A stretch of DNA of 57,423 nucleotides from Fodinicurvata sediminis DSM 21159 (GCF_000420625.1 NZ_ATVH01000002.1:1-57423), one strand, 5' to 3'; counted from the first letter of the stretch, positions 29,880 through 40,571 are shown. Numbers and translations are program-made. Notes: generated from the sequence alone by a model not told the origin.

Positions 29880-30497
29880 ATGGACCTCCTCCCCCTTTTC
29901 ATTCAGGCTCTCGTGATCGGCTTTGCCCTGGCCATTCCCCTGGGGCCCATCGGCCTCCTCTGTATCGAGCGCACGCTCAGTCGAGGGATTGGTGCCGGTC
30001 TATCCACGGGCCTGGGTGTGGCCGTGGCCGATGCCATATTCGCGGCCCTCGTGGCCTATGGCGCGCGCTGGGTCGCCGACGAGATGCTTCCCTACCGCGA
30101 CCTTCTTCGATACGCCGGCGGCCTGGTGATCATCCTGCTGGGTGTGCGGACCTGCCTTCAGTCCCCGAAGACCCGCTTGCCGCGCGGAGTCAGTCTCAGT
30201 GGTTCCACCTTCCTGACATCCTTCATGCTGACCCTGGCCAATCCCCTGGTTCTTGTGGGTTTCATTGCCATCTTTGCCGCCCTGGATCTGGGCGAGGTCA
30301 TCCAGAGCAACCAGCAGGCGCTTCAGGTCATCGGCGGGATCTTCCTGGGATCCATGGTCTGGTGGCTCTGCCTGACCGGACTGATGGCCGCGATCCGCCA
30401 TCACCTGGGCCAGCGTACTCTGGTCTGGTTAAATCGCGGCGCCGGCGCGGTTCTGATACTGCTGGGCATCCTGGTGATGATCTTCGGCGGGAAATAG
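29880..30497 (+). CDS. LysE family translocator
   Basis: 205-residue membrane protein with about six hydrophobic segments and the LysE/RhtB start signature (IGFALAIPLGPIGLLCIERTLSRG). I chose the ATG giving MDLLPLFIQ because AAGG lies 7 nt upstream; the frame is open upstream to a GTG at 29784, but that extension is not family-like. Members export amino acids or similar metabolites by proton antiport; the substrate cannot be predicted. It converges on mutL with 2 bp between the stops and diverges from otsB. Confidence 0.9.
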   Translation: MDLLPLFIQALVIGFALAIPLGPIGLLCIERTLSRGIGAGLSTGLGVAVADAIFAALVAYGARWVADEMLPYRDLLRYAGGLVIILLGVRTCLQSPKTRLPRGVSLSGSTFLTSFMLTLANPLVLVGFIAIFAALDLGEVIQSNQQALQVIGGIFLGSMVWWLCLTGLMAAIRHHLGQRTLVWLNRGAGAVLILLGILVMIFGGK

Positions 30498-30499
30498 CC

Positions 30500-32374
30500 T
30501 TACCGCCGCCCAAACAGCCGTTCGATATCGGCCAGCTTCAGTTCCACATAGGTTGGACGGCCATGATTGCACTGTCCGCTGTGCGGCGTGGCCTCCATCT
30601 GGCGCAACAGGGCATTCATTTCCTCGTTGTTCAGCCGACGCCCGGCTCTCACAGATCCGTGACAGGCCATGGTTCCGCAGACCTCCTCAAGCTTTTCCCG
30701 CAGGCTGAGCGCCTGGTCCATCTCGGCCAGTTCGTCCGCCAAGTCCCGCAGCAACCCCTGAACGTCCAGCTTTCCCATGAGTGCCGGCACCTCGCGCACC
30801 AGCAGGCTGCCTTCCCCGAAGGCCTCGATTTCCAGCCCCAGTTCGGCCAGCTCCTCACGGCGCGACAGGACGCGCGCTGCAGCTGCCTCATCGAGTTCCA
30901 CGACTTCGGGAATCAGCAGCGCCTGGCGGGCCACGCCACGGGCAGCGATCTCCTCCTTCATGCGTTCGTAGACCAGGCGCTCATGGGCCGCATGCTGGTC
31001 CACGATCACAATACCGTCGCGTGTCTGCGCGACCACGTAAGTCTCGTGAAGCTGCGCGCGGGCCGCACCCAGTGGATAATCGTAGAGGGGTGGAGGATCC
31101 TCAACGGCACGCGAGGCCGAATCCGCAGTACCTGCCACCGGGGTCTCCATCCCCGTCACCGCCTCTCCAGGCTCGGCGGCGGCTCGCCCTTCGGGTGGTG
31201 CCTGCAAGCCGGGCAGGGGCGCATGATAGCCATCCGGCCCCTCGGCAAATCCGCTTGCGGCTTGTTGCGGCCCTCCGTGGGGAAAGGCCGGCCTGTAACT
31301 GCCACCGACTGGTGGCGCACCACCCGGCTGGAACGAGCCCAGGGCCGAGCCGGCCACCGTGGTGGAGGCCCTGTGTCCGGCCTCCGCCAGGGCATGGCGG
31401 CAGGCCGAGACGATCAGGCCGCGCACCAGTCCCGGATCACGGAAGCGCACCTCGGCCTTGGCCGGATGCACATTCACGTCCACTTCATCCGGCGGCACCT
31501 CCAGGAACAGGGCGACCACCGGGTGGCGGTCACGCGCCAGGAAGTCCTGGTACGCCCCCCGGATGGCGCCAAGCAGCAGACGGTCGCGCACAGGACGGCC
31601 ATTGACGAAAAGAAACTGCTGCTGAGCATTGGCGCGGTTGTAGGTCGGCAGGCCGATCAGGCCCTCAAGGCGCAGGGTCTCGCGCACCGCCTCCACCGGC
31701 AGACAGTTGTCGCCGAACTCCCGCCCCAGAATGGCGGACAGGCGCTTGCGCCGGGCATCGAAGAGGTCCGGCCCGCCACGTTCCAGGTTCAGGACGTTTT
31801 TCTTCTCGTCGGCCAGCTTGAAGGCCGCATCCGGATGCGCCATGGCGAGGCGCTCCACCACGTCGCGGACATAGCCCTGTTCGGTGCGCGCCGTCTTCAG
31901 GAACTTCAAACGCGCCGGCGTGGCAAAGAACAGGTCACGCACCTCGACACGCGTGCCCTGTGCCAGGGCTGCTGGTTTCAGCTGGCCCAGTGTTCCGCCT
32001 TCCACAGAAAGCGACCAGGCCTCGCTTGCACCCTCCTGGCGGCTGGCCAGGTTCAGGCGCGCGACCGCCCCGATCGAGGGCAGCGCCTCGCCCCGAAACC
32101 CCAGGGACGCGATGTGAACCAGGTCATCGCCCTGCAGTTTCGAGGTCGCATGGCGTTCCAGGGCCAGGGCCAACTCATCGGAGGACATGCCCCGTCCGTC
32201 ATCCGTTACTGAAAGGTAGGCGCAGCCGCCCTCGCGCAAAGCAACTTCAATCTGCCGTGCGCCGGCATCCAGGGCGTTTTCCACCAGCTCCTTGGCAACG
32301 GCGGAGGGCCGCTCGATCACTTCACCAGCGGCAATGCGGTTGACCAGTGTCTCGGGCAGACGGCGGATTGTCAT
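30500..32374 (-). CDS. mutL: DNA mismatch repair protein MutL
   Basis: 624-residue GHKL ATPase that links MutS mismatch recognition to strand incision. ATPase motifs: [31 protein letters not shown] and [13 protein letters not shown] proline/glycine-rich linker spans about 330-410. The C-terminal dimerisation domain carries the endonuclease motif [12 protein letters not shown] and the closing [12 protein letters not shown]. It is therefore the nicking type expected where MutH and Dam-directed repair are absent. Its ATG overlaps the pgi stop (ATGA). Confidence 0.97.
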   Translation of the reverse strand: MTIRRLPETLVNRIAAGEVIERPSAVAKELVENALDAGARQIEVALREGGCAYLSVTDDGRGMSSDELALALERHATSKLQGDDLVHIASLGFRGEALPSIGAVARLNLASRQEGASEAWSLSVEGGTLGQLKPAALAQGTRVEVRDLFFATPARLKFLKTARTEQGYVRDVVERLAMAHPDAAFKLADEKKNVLNLERGGPDLFDARRKRLSAILGREFGDNCLPVEAVRETLRLEGLIGLPTYNRANAQQQFLFVNGRPVRDRLLLGAIRGAYQDFLARDRHPVVALFLEVPPDEVDVNVHPAKAEVRFRDPGLVRGLIVSACRHALAEAGHRASTTVAGSALGSFQPGGAPPVGGSYRPAFPHGGPQQAASGFAEGPDGYHAPLPGLQAPPEGRAAAEPGEAVTGMETPVAGTADSASRAVEDPPPLYDYPLGAARAQLHETYVVAQTRDGIVIVDQHAAHERLVYERMKEEIAARGVARQALLIPEVVELDEAAAARVLSRREELAELGLEIEAFGEGSLLVREVPALMGKLDVQGLLRDLADELAEMDQALSLREKLEEVCGTMACHGSVRAGRRLNNEEMNALLRQMEATPHSGQCNHGRPTYVELKLADIERLFGRR

Positions 32375-33690
32375 GCAGGGCTCTTCGTTCTCTGGCTCAG
32401 ATACTGGCGCGCCAATTGCTTGCCCTCCTCCACAGCCGGCTGGTCGAAGGGATCGACCTCCAGCAATTCTGCGGCAAACACCGTTTCCAGCATAAAATGC
32501 ATCAGTAGGCCGCCCAGGCTGGTTTCATCCAGCTGATTCAAGGTGATGACACGGGTGGGCCGCCGGTGCCGGATCAGGGTTTCGGTTGTGGCCCGCGCCA
32601 TTGCATCCAGCAGATCCCCCATGCCGTGGCCGGCCAGGTAATCCAGCCCCAGAGCTTCCGCCTGCTCGGCCGGGACCTTGGCATCGCCCGGCGCCTCGGC
32701 ATGGCGGACCAGGGTAAAGAACTTGTCCCGCGGGCCTTCCAGATAGAGCTGCAGCTGGCTGTGCTGATCGACTGCGCCCATGGCGCGGATCGGGGTCAAT
32801 CCCTTCCCCTGCTTGCCCAGGCTTTCGGCCCAGAGCTGTCGGAACCACAATCCAAAATGCGCCAGGCGGTCGATGTAGGGCATCAACACTGTCTGCGTCA
32901 GTCCAGCGCGGTGTGCATACGCCACGGTCAGAACGGCGCCGGTCTGCGGCGCAGCCGTATGCGCGGGTTCCACTCCCAGGCTCTGGTCCAGCACCTCGCG
33001 GGCGCCACGGCGCAGGGCGGCTGCGTCCAGCCCGGCCAGCAGTGCCGGCAAGAGGCCGACTACGGACAGGACGGAATAGCGCCCGCCCACACCTTCATCG
33101 TGATCCAGGCAAGGCAGGTGATAGCGTGCAGCCAGGGTCTTGAGTGGGCTGTCCTTTGGCTCGGTGATGACCGCGACCTGGCGTGACAGCCGGCTTTCAT
33201 CCACCTCGCTCAACAGGGCCTCGAGCAGCTGCAGGGTCTGGCAAAGGGTTTCGGCCGTTCCTCCGGACTTGGAGATGGCCACCACACCCAGGCGTGAGAG
33301 ATCGACCGCAGCCAGGAAATCGTCGAAGCTGTCCGGGTCCACGTTGTCCAGGAAATGCAGGTTCGGCCCGCCCAGGCGGTTGCCATAGCCACTGTCGGCC
33401 AGGGCATAGAGGGTCTGCCCGCCCAGCGACGAGCCCCCGGTGCCAAGGATCAGGACATCATCGCAATTCGCCGCCAGCGCTTCCGCCACTTCGCCGGCCC
33501 TGGCCAGATCCTCGGTGCGATCCGGCAACTGCAGGAATTCGGGGCCCGTCCCATCCCTGCGCTGTTGCGCCAGGCGACGGGTGGCAGGTGCCAACTGCTG
33601 AAGGCCCGCTTCCAGGTCCTTAGTGGACAGGCCCACGTTCTCACCTGCATTCCCGATCAGGCAACCATCCACATTCACAGAAAACGGCAT
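32371..33690 (-). CDS. pgi: Glucose-6-phosphate isomerase
   Basis: 439 residues, the shorter class of PGI, interconverting glucose 6-phosphate and fructose 6-phosphate. Sugar-phosphate-binding motifs: [18 protein letters not shown] and [16 protein letters not shown], then [11 protein letters not shown]. The C-terminal region is [21 protein letters not shown]. The frame is open about 170 bp further upstream, but GGGAG seven bases before the ATG at 33690 fixes this start. Last-but-one gene of the ileS operon; with glk and otsA nearby it shares the glucose-6-phosphate pool. Confidence 0.93.
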   Translation of the reverse strand: MPFSVNVDGCLIGNAGENVGLSTKDLEAGLQQLAPATRRLAQQRRDGTGPEFLQLPDRTEDLARAGEVAEALAANCDDVLILGTGGSSLGGQTLYALADSGYGNRLGGPNLHFLDNVDPDSFDDFLAAVDLSRLGVVAISKSGGTAETLCQTLQLLEALLSEVDESRLSRQVAVITEPKDSPLKTLAARYHLPCLDHDEGVGGRYSVLSVVGLLPALLAGLDAAALRRGAREVLDQSLGVEPAHTAAPQTGAVLTVAYAHRAGLTQTVLMPYIDRLAHFGLWFRQLWAESLGKQGKGLTPIRAMGAVDQHSQLQLYLEGPRDKFFTLVRHAEAPGDAKVPAEQAEALGLDYLAGHGMGDLLDAMARATTETLIRHRRPTRVITLNQLDETSLGGLLMHFMLETVFAAELLEVDPFDQPAVEEGKQLARQYLSQRTKSPA

Positions 33691-33805
33691 TTGCATTCTC
33701 CCGAGGCTGCGCAGGTGACATTCTTGTCCCGGCCGCTTGCCATGCACAAGCTTCCTTCCAAGCCGGCTGCAAGCTCTTGATTCAAGAATATTTTGCGCGG
33801 CCGCC

Positions 33806-35170
33806 CTATTCGCGCGGCGGCAGGACGATATCCGACTCGACGCCCTCGGGCTGTCCCACAACCACGAAGGTCAGGGCCTCCGGCTGCAGCAACGAACGGG
33901 CCACGCGGCGTACATCCTCCATGCTCACGGCCTCGATTTCCTCGGTGCGACGGTCGATGTAATCAATCCCCAGGTTGTCCATCTGGATGGACAGCAGGAC
34001 CGAGGCAATGCTGTCGCTGCTGTTGAGCTGCCGGGCAAAGGCACCGGTGACATAGCTCTTGGCATTGGCCAGTTCCTCTTCCGTCGGCCCTTCTTCCGCC
34101 AGGCGCTGCCATTCGGTACGCAACACGTCCAGGCTTTCCGCCACGCGGGCATTCTGGGTGGCCAGGCCGCCGGTCAGGACAGCTGCATGGTCCAGCGTAT
34201 TCAGCCCGGTGCTGACCGAATAGACCAGGCCGCGCTCCTGACGAATCTCTTCATTCAGGCGCGAGGCGAAACTGCCGCCGCCCAGGATGTAGTTCACGAT
34301 ATAGGCAGCAAAGAAATCCGGATCATCGCGGGCCATGCCCGGCTGGCCAAAGGCCACCACGGATTGCGGCTGATCACGCTCCACCACGGCCACACCGCCC
34401 GCGCTATGGGGCGTGGTATCAGGAACCTCGGCTGCTTTACCTTCCTCCGGCAGCGCCCCGAAGGTTTCATCCAGCAGCTTGCCCAGTTCCTCCGGAGTTA
34501 TGTCTCCGGTCGCCGCCACGTATAACCGTTCACGCGCTACCTGGTTCTCCAGGAAGGCCCGCATGTCTGAAACCTCGATGGTGCCGATGCTCTCGGGCGT
34601 CCCCTCGCTTGGCCGTCCATAGGGGTGGTCCGGGAAAAGCAGGTGATAGAGTCCATTCCAGGCCAGAGACTGGGGATCCTGTTGGCGTCGCGCCTGCATG
34701 ACCTGGTACTGGCTCTTCAGGCGCTGGACAGCGGTCTCGTCGAAGCGCGGCTCGGTCAAGGCCATGCGCAGGTAATCGAAGGCCTCGTCCCGATTGTGCG
34801 TCAGGGTCATCAGCGAGCCGCTGAAACGGTCGCGGCTGGTGTTGAAGGACATGCGGATCGAGCGGTTGTCCAGAGCTTCCTGGAAGGCTGTGGAATCAAG
34901 CTCGCCCGCACCTTCATCCAGCAGGGCCGCCGTCAGGCCGGCCAGACCCTCCTTGCCCTCGGGGTCCGTTGCCGAGCCGCCGCGAAAGGCGAACTCCACC
35001 GCCAGCACGGGATTGCTGTGATCCTCGACCAGCCAGGCCTCGATCCCCCCGGGGGAAACCACCTTCTGGATATCCATCGCCCGGGCGGCCAGGGGCGCTG
35101 CGAGACAAAGCAGCAGACCCAGGAGCAGAGTCGACACCAACTGCGGAAGGGAACGGAAACGCGCCATCAT
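33806..35170 (-). CDS. M16 family peptidase-like protein, inactive-type subunit
   Basis: About 454 residues with a signal peptide (FRSLPQLVSTLLLGLLLCLA, ending near AARA) and two M16 domains. The HxxEH zinc motif is missing: the equivalent place reads GLAGLTAALLDEGAG. It is therefore probably the non-catalytic partner of the active M16 gene just upstream, as in processing-peptidase-like heterodimers. The R/Y-containing substrate-binding region remains in the second half (SFASRLNEEIRQERGLVYSVSTG). The chosen ATG has GAGGG 8 nt upstream; an ATG at 35185 overlaps the previous stop and is an alternative. Confidence 0.9.
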   Translation of the reverse strand: MMARFRSLPQLVSTLLLGLLLCLAAPLAARAMDIQKVVSPGGIEAWLVEDHSNPVLAVEFAFRGGSATDPEGKEGLAGLTAALLDEGAGELDSTAFQEALDNRSIRMSFNTSRDRFSGSLMTLTHNRDEAFDYLRMALTEPRFDETAVQRLKSQYQVMQARRQQDPQSLAWNGLYHLLFPDHPYGRPSEGTPESIGTIEVSDMRAFLENQVARERLYVAATGDITPEELGKLLDETFGALPEEGKAAEVPDTTPHSAGGVAVVERDQPQSVVAFGQPGMARDDPDFFAAYIVNYILGGGSFASRLNEEIRQERGLVYSVSTGLNTLDHAAVLTGGLATQNARVAESLDVLRTEWQRLAEEGPTEEELANAKSYVTGAFARQLNSSDSIASVLLSIQMDNLGIDYIDRRTEEIEAVSMEDVRRVARSLLQPEALTFVVVGQPEGVESDIVLPPRE

Positions 35171-35181
35171 GCTTTCAGCCC

Positions 35182-36525
35182 TCATGAGGTCGGTTCGCTT
35201 TTCAGGACACCCGTGACCGAACGGTCCGGATCGAAGACCAGTGCGGCCGCCGCCTCGACTTCTTCTGCCGTCACCTGACCAATACGTTCGGGCCAGGCCT
35301 CGATGTCCTCAAGGTCCTGTCCGGTGGTGAGCGCCCGTCCTATGAAATGGGCCGGTCCGCTGACGGAATCCTGGGCATAGGCCACGGAGTCCATCAGGCG
35401 CTGCCGTGCCTGTTCGACCTCTTCCTCGCTGACACCCTCGTCCAGCAGGCGGTCGATCTCCGCACGTAGGGCTTCCTCGGCCTTCGCGAGATCGTCGCCA
35501 TTGCGCGGCGTGACGGAGATGGAGAATTCCGAAAGATCAAGACTGTTGGCGCGATAGCCGGCGCCGGCACCGGCGGCAATTTCCTGCTCAACCACCAGTT
35601 CCTGGTACAGCCGGCCGGTTCGCCCGCCCATCAGCTCATCGAGAACCTGCAGAGCATAGGGCGTGGCGTCGGTACTATCCTCCAGAGAGGTATTATAACT
35701 CGGGGCCAGGTATTGGATGGTGACCGAAGGCTGTCCCACTTTTGGATCCGCCAGCTCCACGCGGCGGCTGGCCCACTGGCGCGGTTCCTCCACACGCTGG
35801 CGCTCCGGCACGGCACGCTGCGGAATGTCGCCGTAATGGGTCTCGGCCAGGCGGCGAACCTCCTCTACTGTTGTATCCCCGGCGACGATCAGGATGGCGT
35901 TGTTGGGGGCATACCAGGTTTCATAGAAATCCAGGGCATCCGTCTGATCCAACGCGCGAATCTCGTTCTCCCAGCCGATGATCGGAAGTCCATAGGGATG
36001 ATGCAGGTACAAGGCAGCCGAAACCATTTCGCTCAACTGCGATGAGGGCTCGTTGTCGACCCGGCTGCGGCGCTCTTCCAGAACCACATCCCGTTCGGGA
36101 TTGACTTCGGATTCCTCCAGAAGCAGGCCAGTCATGCGGTCCGCCTCGAGTTCCATCACCATATCCAGCCGGTCACTGGCTATGGTCTGGAAATAGGCCG
36201 TGAAGTCATAGGAGGTATAGGCATTGTCCTGCCCGCCTTCGCGGGCAACGAGACGCGAGAACTCGCCGGGCTCGATCTTGTCGGTCCCCTTGAACATCAG
36301 GTGTTCCAGGAAGTGCGCAATTCCGGACTTGCCGGGCGGCTCATCGGCCGAGCCAACCCTGTACCAGATCATGTGGGTCAGGATCGGTGCGCGATCATTG
36401 GGGACCACGACAACCTGCAGGCCATTGTCGAGAGTGAAGCTTTCCGGCTCGAAGACCTGTGCCTTGGCGGAAAGCGCCAAGGAAAGGGCGATGAAGATAG
36501 CAAGAGGCGCAAGAAAGTGACGCAT
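35182..36525 (-). CDS. M16 family zinc peptidase, active subunit
   Basis: 447 residues from the ATG giving MRHFLAPLAIFIALS, preceded by AAAGG. A signal peptide ends near SAKA, so it is periplasmic. The inverted zinc motif HFLEH (SGIAHFLEHLMFKGT) with downstream glutamates is intact. The second domain has GGRTGRLYQELVVEQEIAAG. It probably pairs with the adjacent HxxEH-less gene (4-nt region of overlap) to degrade peptides in the periplasm. The pair after lspA and DUF3035 is a conserved alphaproteobacterial arrangement. Confidence 0.94.
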   Translation of the reverse strand: MRHFLAPLAIFIALSLALSAKAQVFEPESFTLDNGLQVVVVPNDRAPILTHMIWYRVGSADEPPGKSGIAHFLEHLMFKGTDKIEPGEFSRLVAREGGQDNAYTSYDFTAYFQTIASDRLDMVMELEADRMTGLLLEESEVNPERDVVLEERRSRVDNEPSSQLSEMVSAALYLHHPYGLPIIGWENEIRALDQTDALDFYETWYAPNNAILIVAGDTTVEEVRRLAETHYGDIPQRAVPERQRVEEPRQWASRRVELADPKVGQPSVTIQYLAPSYNTSLEDSTDATPYALQVLDELMGGRTGRLYQELVVEQEIAAGAGAGYRANSLDLSEFSISVTPRNGDDLAKAEEALRAEIDRLLDEGVSEEEVEQARQRLMDSVAYAQDSVSGPAHFIGRALTTGQDLEDIEAWPERIGQVTAEEVEAAAALVFDPDRSVTGVLKSEPTS

Positions 36526-36614
36526 GGAAGCCTTTCGGGGTGACACGTTATCCGGACACCCATGTGATATGGGTCGGAGCTGCGCTCTCGCAATCCGCAG
36601 CCCCGACCAAATCA

Positions 36615-37199
36615 TCAGAACAGCTTTTGGAACAGCGTCTGCTCGGGCTTCTCGATAACGGGCACACCCTCGCCTGTCGGCGTTTCGCCCATGGCCGAAG
36701 CCGCCCTCAGACGACGCGACTCGGCTGAGGGATCAATGACATCACCCGTTGGCTCCTCGTCGGTTTGCCAGAAGATCAGGTCCTGCAGCAGGCTCTCGTT
36801 GGCCTCGTTGATCTGACGTGTTTCGCGTTCGATTTCCTGACGGATATCCGGGTCGGCTTGGTCAGCACCGGCCGCACGGGCCAGGACCATCTCGCCTTGT
36901 GAGCGCCCATCATCAGGCATCTGCCGCTGGCTTTCACCCTCTTCATCCTCGATGCGGAAGACGGTCTGCCTGGCGCGGTCGGTGGGCGAGCCCTCCTGAG
37001 GGCGCCGCGCACCGGGGGTGGGGGGCCGCAGGGAATAATCCGGCGGCATCGTCAGCGGCGCCCTGGACACCACGCGGAATTCATCCGGCGCCGAACGCGT
37101 CAAGCCGAACTGCTTGCGAATATCGTTGCCACAGCCCGTCAGCAACACGGCTGCCACAAGCAGTCCCGCAATACCTGCTGTCCGCTTAAATCTGGTCAT
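36615..37199 (-). CDS. DUF3035 family lipoprotein
   Basis: 194 residues. The N-terminus is a lipoprotein signal with lipobox LLTGCGND, so it is lipidated and sits in the envelope. After it come IRKQFGLTRSAPDEFRVVSRAPLTMPPDYSLRPP, the family hallmark, and a proline- and charge-rich tail ending VPVIEKPEQTLFQKLF. The function is unknown; in alphaproteobacteria it follows lspA (34 bp away here) and precedes the M16 pair. AGGAG stands just before the ATG, which fixes the start over an upstream in-frame extension. Confidence 0.9.
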   Translation of the reverse strand: MTRFKRTAGIAGLLVAAVLLTGCGNDIRKQFGLTRSAPDEFRVVSRAPLTMPPDYSLRPPTPGARRPQEGSPTDRARQTVFRIEDEEGESQRQMPDDGRSQGEMVLARAAGADQADPDIRQEIERETRQINEANESLLQDLIFWQTDEEPTGDVIDPSAESRRLRAASAMGETPTGEGVPVIEKPEQTLFQKLF

Positions 37200-37233
37200 T
37201 ACTCCTGCCACCTTTCGCCTGCCTATCCTGCAT

Positions 37234-37728
37234 TCAATCTTTAACGCCGTCTTGCGCCCCGAACAACCCGTCCCATAGCAGCAGGGCAACACCTGCCACA
37301 ATAGTGGAATCAGCCAGGTTGAAGGCGGGCCAATGCCAACCTGCATAATGGAAGTCCAGAAAATCGACCACCCCGGGGTGCAGAAAGCGGTCGATCATGT
37401 TGCCCAGCGCTCCACCCGATACCATCCCGACAGCCAGGATCATCACGGTATTTGCCTGCTGGCGCAACCAATAGAGCAGGGCCAGCACGATCAGCAGCGA
37501 GACGAGTGAAAGTATATAGGGCTGCCAGGGACTGTCCCCGGCCAGCAAACCGAAGGAAACCCCGCGGTTATAGGTCAGGACCAGGTTGAAGAAGCCCGTC
37601 ACCTCGATAATGCGCGGCGGCTGCATGACCTCGATCAGGACGAACCACTTGCTTGCCTGGTCCAACGCGGCGATCAGGACAGCCAGGCCCAGGGCGCGCC
37701 CCAGGGCGACCCGTGCATTTCCGCTCAT
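37234..37728 (-). CDS. lspA: Lipoprotein signal peptidase
   Basis: 164-residue inner-membrane aspartic protease that cleaves prolipoprotein signal peptides. Four membrane segments are visible. The conserved DQASKWFVL opens the protein and the two catalytic aspartates are in GNMIDRFL and FNLADSTI. Its ATG overlaps the ileS stop (ATGA), so it is coupled to ileS. The frame is open upstream inside ileS, but the family N-terminus starts here. Confidence 0.96.
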   Translation of the reverse strand: MSGNARVALGRALGLAVLIAALDQASKWFVLIEVMQPPRIIEVTGFFNLVLTYNRGVSFGLLAGDSPWQPYILSLVSLLIVLALLYWLRQQANTVMILAVGMVSGGALGNMIDRFLHPGVVDFLDFHYAGWHWPAFNLADSTIVAGVALLLWDGLFGAQDGVKD

Positions 37729-40571
37729 TGCGCCGCCGTGTCCAGCTGTGCCACGGCGGCGGCACAGCGCCCGCAGGCGCCGGGCGCATGAGGATAGTTG
37801 CCTACATCCGGCAGCACCTGCCAGCAGCGTTCGCACTTCTCGCCCTCGGCCTCCTGGACCATCACCGCAATGCCCGGCGCCTCCTCCAGACGATAGGCTT
37901 CCTCGGGCGCCGCATCGCCGCGCAACTCGATACCCGAGGTGATGCAGATCTCGGCAAAATCCTCGTTGTCCAACAGCGTACGCAGGGCCGGGTCATCCAC
38001 ATGAACCGCCGGGCGTGCCTGCAGCGACGAGCCAATACGCTTCTCGGCACGCTCCAGTTCCAGCGCACCGGTCACCACCCGGCGCGCCTGCCGGATCCGG
38101 GTCCACTTCTCCGCGAGTTCGGGCTGGGCCCAGCCGGCCGGTGCATCCGGAAAACAGCGCAGATGGACGCTTTCGGCCTCGTCGGTCTTGCCCCTGGCCC
38201 ACCAGGCCTCCTCGGCCGTGAAACAGAGGATGGGCGCCAGCCAGGCGCTCAGGTAATCGAACAGGATATCCAGGACAGTGCGGCAGGCCCGGCGCTTCGT
38301 CGAGGATGGCAGGTCACAGTAGAGACTGTCCTTGCGCACATCCAGGTAGAAGGCCGACAGGTCCACGGCACAGAAATGGTGCAGTGTCTGATAGATTTCG
38401 TGGAACGAGAAGTCCTCGCAGCCGCTGCGCACGATCCGGTCGATTTCCTGGACGCGATGCAGGACCCAGCGCTCCAGTTCCGGCAGGTCGTCATAGGCCA
38501 CCTTCTCGGACTCCGCGAAACCGTCCAGCGCGCCCAACAGGTAGCGCAGCGTATTGCGCAGACGCCGATAGGCGTCGACCTGGTACTTCAGGATCTCCTT
38601 GCCGATGCGCAGGTCCTCCGAGAAGTCCGAAGCCACCACCCAGAGGCGCAGGATGTCCGCGCCCTCGCGGTTGATGACATCATGCGGCGCCGTCACGTTG
38701 CCCAGCGACTTGGACATCTTGCGGCTCTTCTCGTCCAGCACGAAGCCGTGGGTCAGCACCGCCTCGTAAGGTGCCCGTCCACGTGTGCCACAGGATTCCA
38801 GCAGCGAGGTGTGGAACCAGCCGCGATGCTGGTCCGAACCCTCCAGGTAGAGCGAGGCCGGCCACTTCAGGTCGTCCCGGGCCTCCAGCACGAAGGAATG
38901 CGTGGAGCCACTGTCGAACCAGACCTCGACCACATCCTGGATCTGCTCGTAGTCCGCGGCGTCGTAGTCCTCGCCCAGCCAGCGTTCCGGCGGCGAATTG
39001 AACCAGGCGTCGCCGCCCTCGCTCTCGAAGGCCTCGGCAACACGGTCGATCACCGCCTGGTCGCGCAGAGGTTCACCCGTCTGCTTGTGCACGAACAGCG
39101 GCAGGGGCACCCCCCACAGGCGCTGGCGCGAGATGCACCAGTCGGGCCGCTGCTCGATCATGCTGCGCAGGCGCAGCTGGCCGCGCGGTGGCACGAAGCG
39201 GGTCTCGTCGATGGCCGCCAGGGCCTTCTCGCGCAGCTCATTCTCTTCCATGGAAATGAACCACTGCGGCGTGTTGCGGAAGAGGAGCGGCGCCTTGGAG
39301 CGCCAGGAATGGGGATAGCTGTGCCTCAGCGAGCCCTTGGTGAGCAGCTTGCCGGCCTCCATCAGGGCCTTGATGACCGCCCCGTTGGCATCGCCGTCCT
39401 TGCCTTCGCGGGTATAGACCACTTTGCCGGCGAAAAGCGGCACATGCGGCAGGAAGCGTCCCTCGCCATCGATGGTCTGGGGAATCTCCAGGCCGTGCTC
39501 AAGGCCCAGGTAGTAGTCGTCGGTGCCGTGTCCCGGCGCGGCATGAACGAACCCCGTTCCCTGGTCCGTGGTGACGAAGTCGCCCGGCAGCAGCGGCGTG
39601 TCCTGGGGATAGCCCTGGTCATGAAAGGGATGGTCCAGGACAGCGCCGGCCAGTTCATTGCCCTTCATGCTGTCCAGGCGCTTGGCGGACTCGATGCCGG
39701 CATCCTTCAGGACCTGCTCCTCCAGGGCCTCGGCCACCAGGAAGCGCTCACCGGGCATGGCCAGGGATTTCTCCGTGACGCTTTCGACTTCCAGCAAGCG
39801 GTAATCCACGTCCTCGGCATAGACCACGGCCCGGTTGCCCGGAATGGTCCAGGGTGTCGTGGTCCAAATGATGACCGATGCACCCTCCAGCTCTTCTTTC
39901 GGCGCCTTGCGGAAGGGAAAACGCACCCAGATGGTGGGCGACTTGTGCTCGTGGTACTCCACTTCGGCGTCGGCCAGTGCCGTCTTCTCGGCCACGGACC
40001 ACAGTACGGGGCGAGACCCGGCGTAGAGGCCACCGTTCATCAGGAACTTGCCGATCTCGCGCACGATCTGTGCCTCGGCGGAAAAGGCCATGGTGGTATA
40101 GGGTCGGGCCCAGTCGCCGATCACACCCAGACGCTGGAACTCCTCGGTCTGCTGGGTGACCCAGCGCTCGGCAAAGGACCGGCACTCCTGCCGGAACTCG
40201 ACCCGGTCCACCGCGTCCTTGTCCAGACCCTTCTCGCGATAGCCCTCCTCGACCTTCCACTCGATGGGCAGGCCGTGACAGTCCCAGCCGGGGACATAGT
40301 TGGCATCCTTGCCCAGCATCTGCTGGCCGCGGTTGATCACATCCTTCAGGATCTTGTTGAGCGCATGGCCCATGTGCAGGTGCCCGTTGGCATAGGGCGG
40401 CCCGTCGTGCAGGACGAATTTTTCCCGGCCGCGCGACTGCTCGCGCTGGCGGCTGTAAAGGTCCATGTCCTTCCAGCGCTCCAGGATTTCCGGCTCGCGC
40501 TTCGCCAGTCCGGCGCGCATGGGAAACTCGGTCTTGGGCAGGAAAACGGTGGAGCGGTAATCGCGGGTCAT
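37725..40571 (-). CDS. ileS: Isoleucine--tRNA ligase
   Basis: 948-residue class I synthetase. The N-terminus is MTRDYRSTVFLPKTEFPMRAGL, the HIGH motif is HMGHALNK, the CP1 editing domain includes TTPWTIPGNRAVVY, and the KMSKS motif is KMSKSLGN. The C-terminal zinc finger (CERCWQVL, CGRCAAAV) is present, so it is the bacterial, mupirocin-sensitive type by layout. An in-frame extension upstream to 40691 is not family-like. First gene of ileS-lspA-DUF3035-M16-M16-pgi-mutL; ribF, often upstream of ileS, is absent. Confidence 0.97.
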   Translation of the reverse strand: MTRDYRSTVFLPKTEFPMRAGLAKREPEILERWKDMDLYSRQREQSRGREKFVLHDGPPYANGHLHMGHALNKILKDVINRGQQMLGKDANYVPGWDCHGLPIEWKVEEGYREKGLDKDAVDRVEFRQECRSFAERWVTQQTEEFQRLGVIGDWARPYTTMAFSAEAQIVREIGKFLMNGGLYAGSRPVLWSVAEKTALADAEVEYHEHKSPTIWVRFPFRKAPKEELEGASVIIWTTTPWTIPGNRAVVYAEDVDYRLLEVESVTEKSLAMPGERFLVAEALEEQVLKDAGIESAKRLDSMKGNELAGAVLDHPFHDQGYPQDTPLLPGDFVTTDQGTGFVHAAPGHGTDDYYLGLEHGLEIPQTIDGEGRFLPHVPLFAGKVVYTREGKDGDANGAVIKALMEAGKLLTKGSLRHSYPHSWRSKAPLLFRNTPQWFISMEENELREKALAAIDETRFVPPRGQLRLRSMIEQRPDWCISRQRLWGVPLPLFVHKQTGEPLRDQAVIDRVAEAFESEGGDAWFNSPPERWLGEDYDAADYEQIQDVVEVWFDSGSTHSFVLEARDDLKWPASLYLEGSDQHRGWFHTSLLESCGTRGRAPYEAVLTHGFVLDEKSRKMSKSLGNVTAPHDVINREGADILRLWVVASDFSEDLRIGKEILKYQVDAYRRLRNTLRYLLGALDGFAESEKVAYDDLPELERWVLHRVQEIDRIVRSGCEDFSFHEIYQTLHHFCAVDLSAFYLDVRKDSLYCDLPSSTKRRACRTVLDILFDYLSAWLAPILCFTAEEAWWARGKTDEAESVHLRCFPDAPAGWAQPELAEKWTRIRQARRVVTGALELERAEKRIGSSLQARPAVHVDDPALRTLLDNEDFAEICITSGIELRGDAAPEEAYRLEEAPGIAVMVQEAEGEKCERCWQVLPDVGNYPHAPGACGRCAAAVAQLDTAAQ

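Noticed and set aside
29730-29880. Leader of the LysE-type gene as a possible metabolite riboswitch
   Set aside because: I looked for glycine, lysine and manganese riboswitch landmarks and found no matching core; the segment is short and lacks stable conserved stems.
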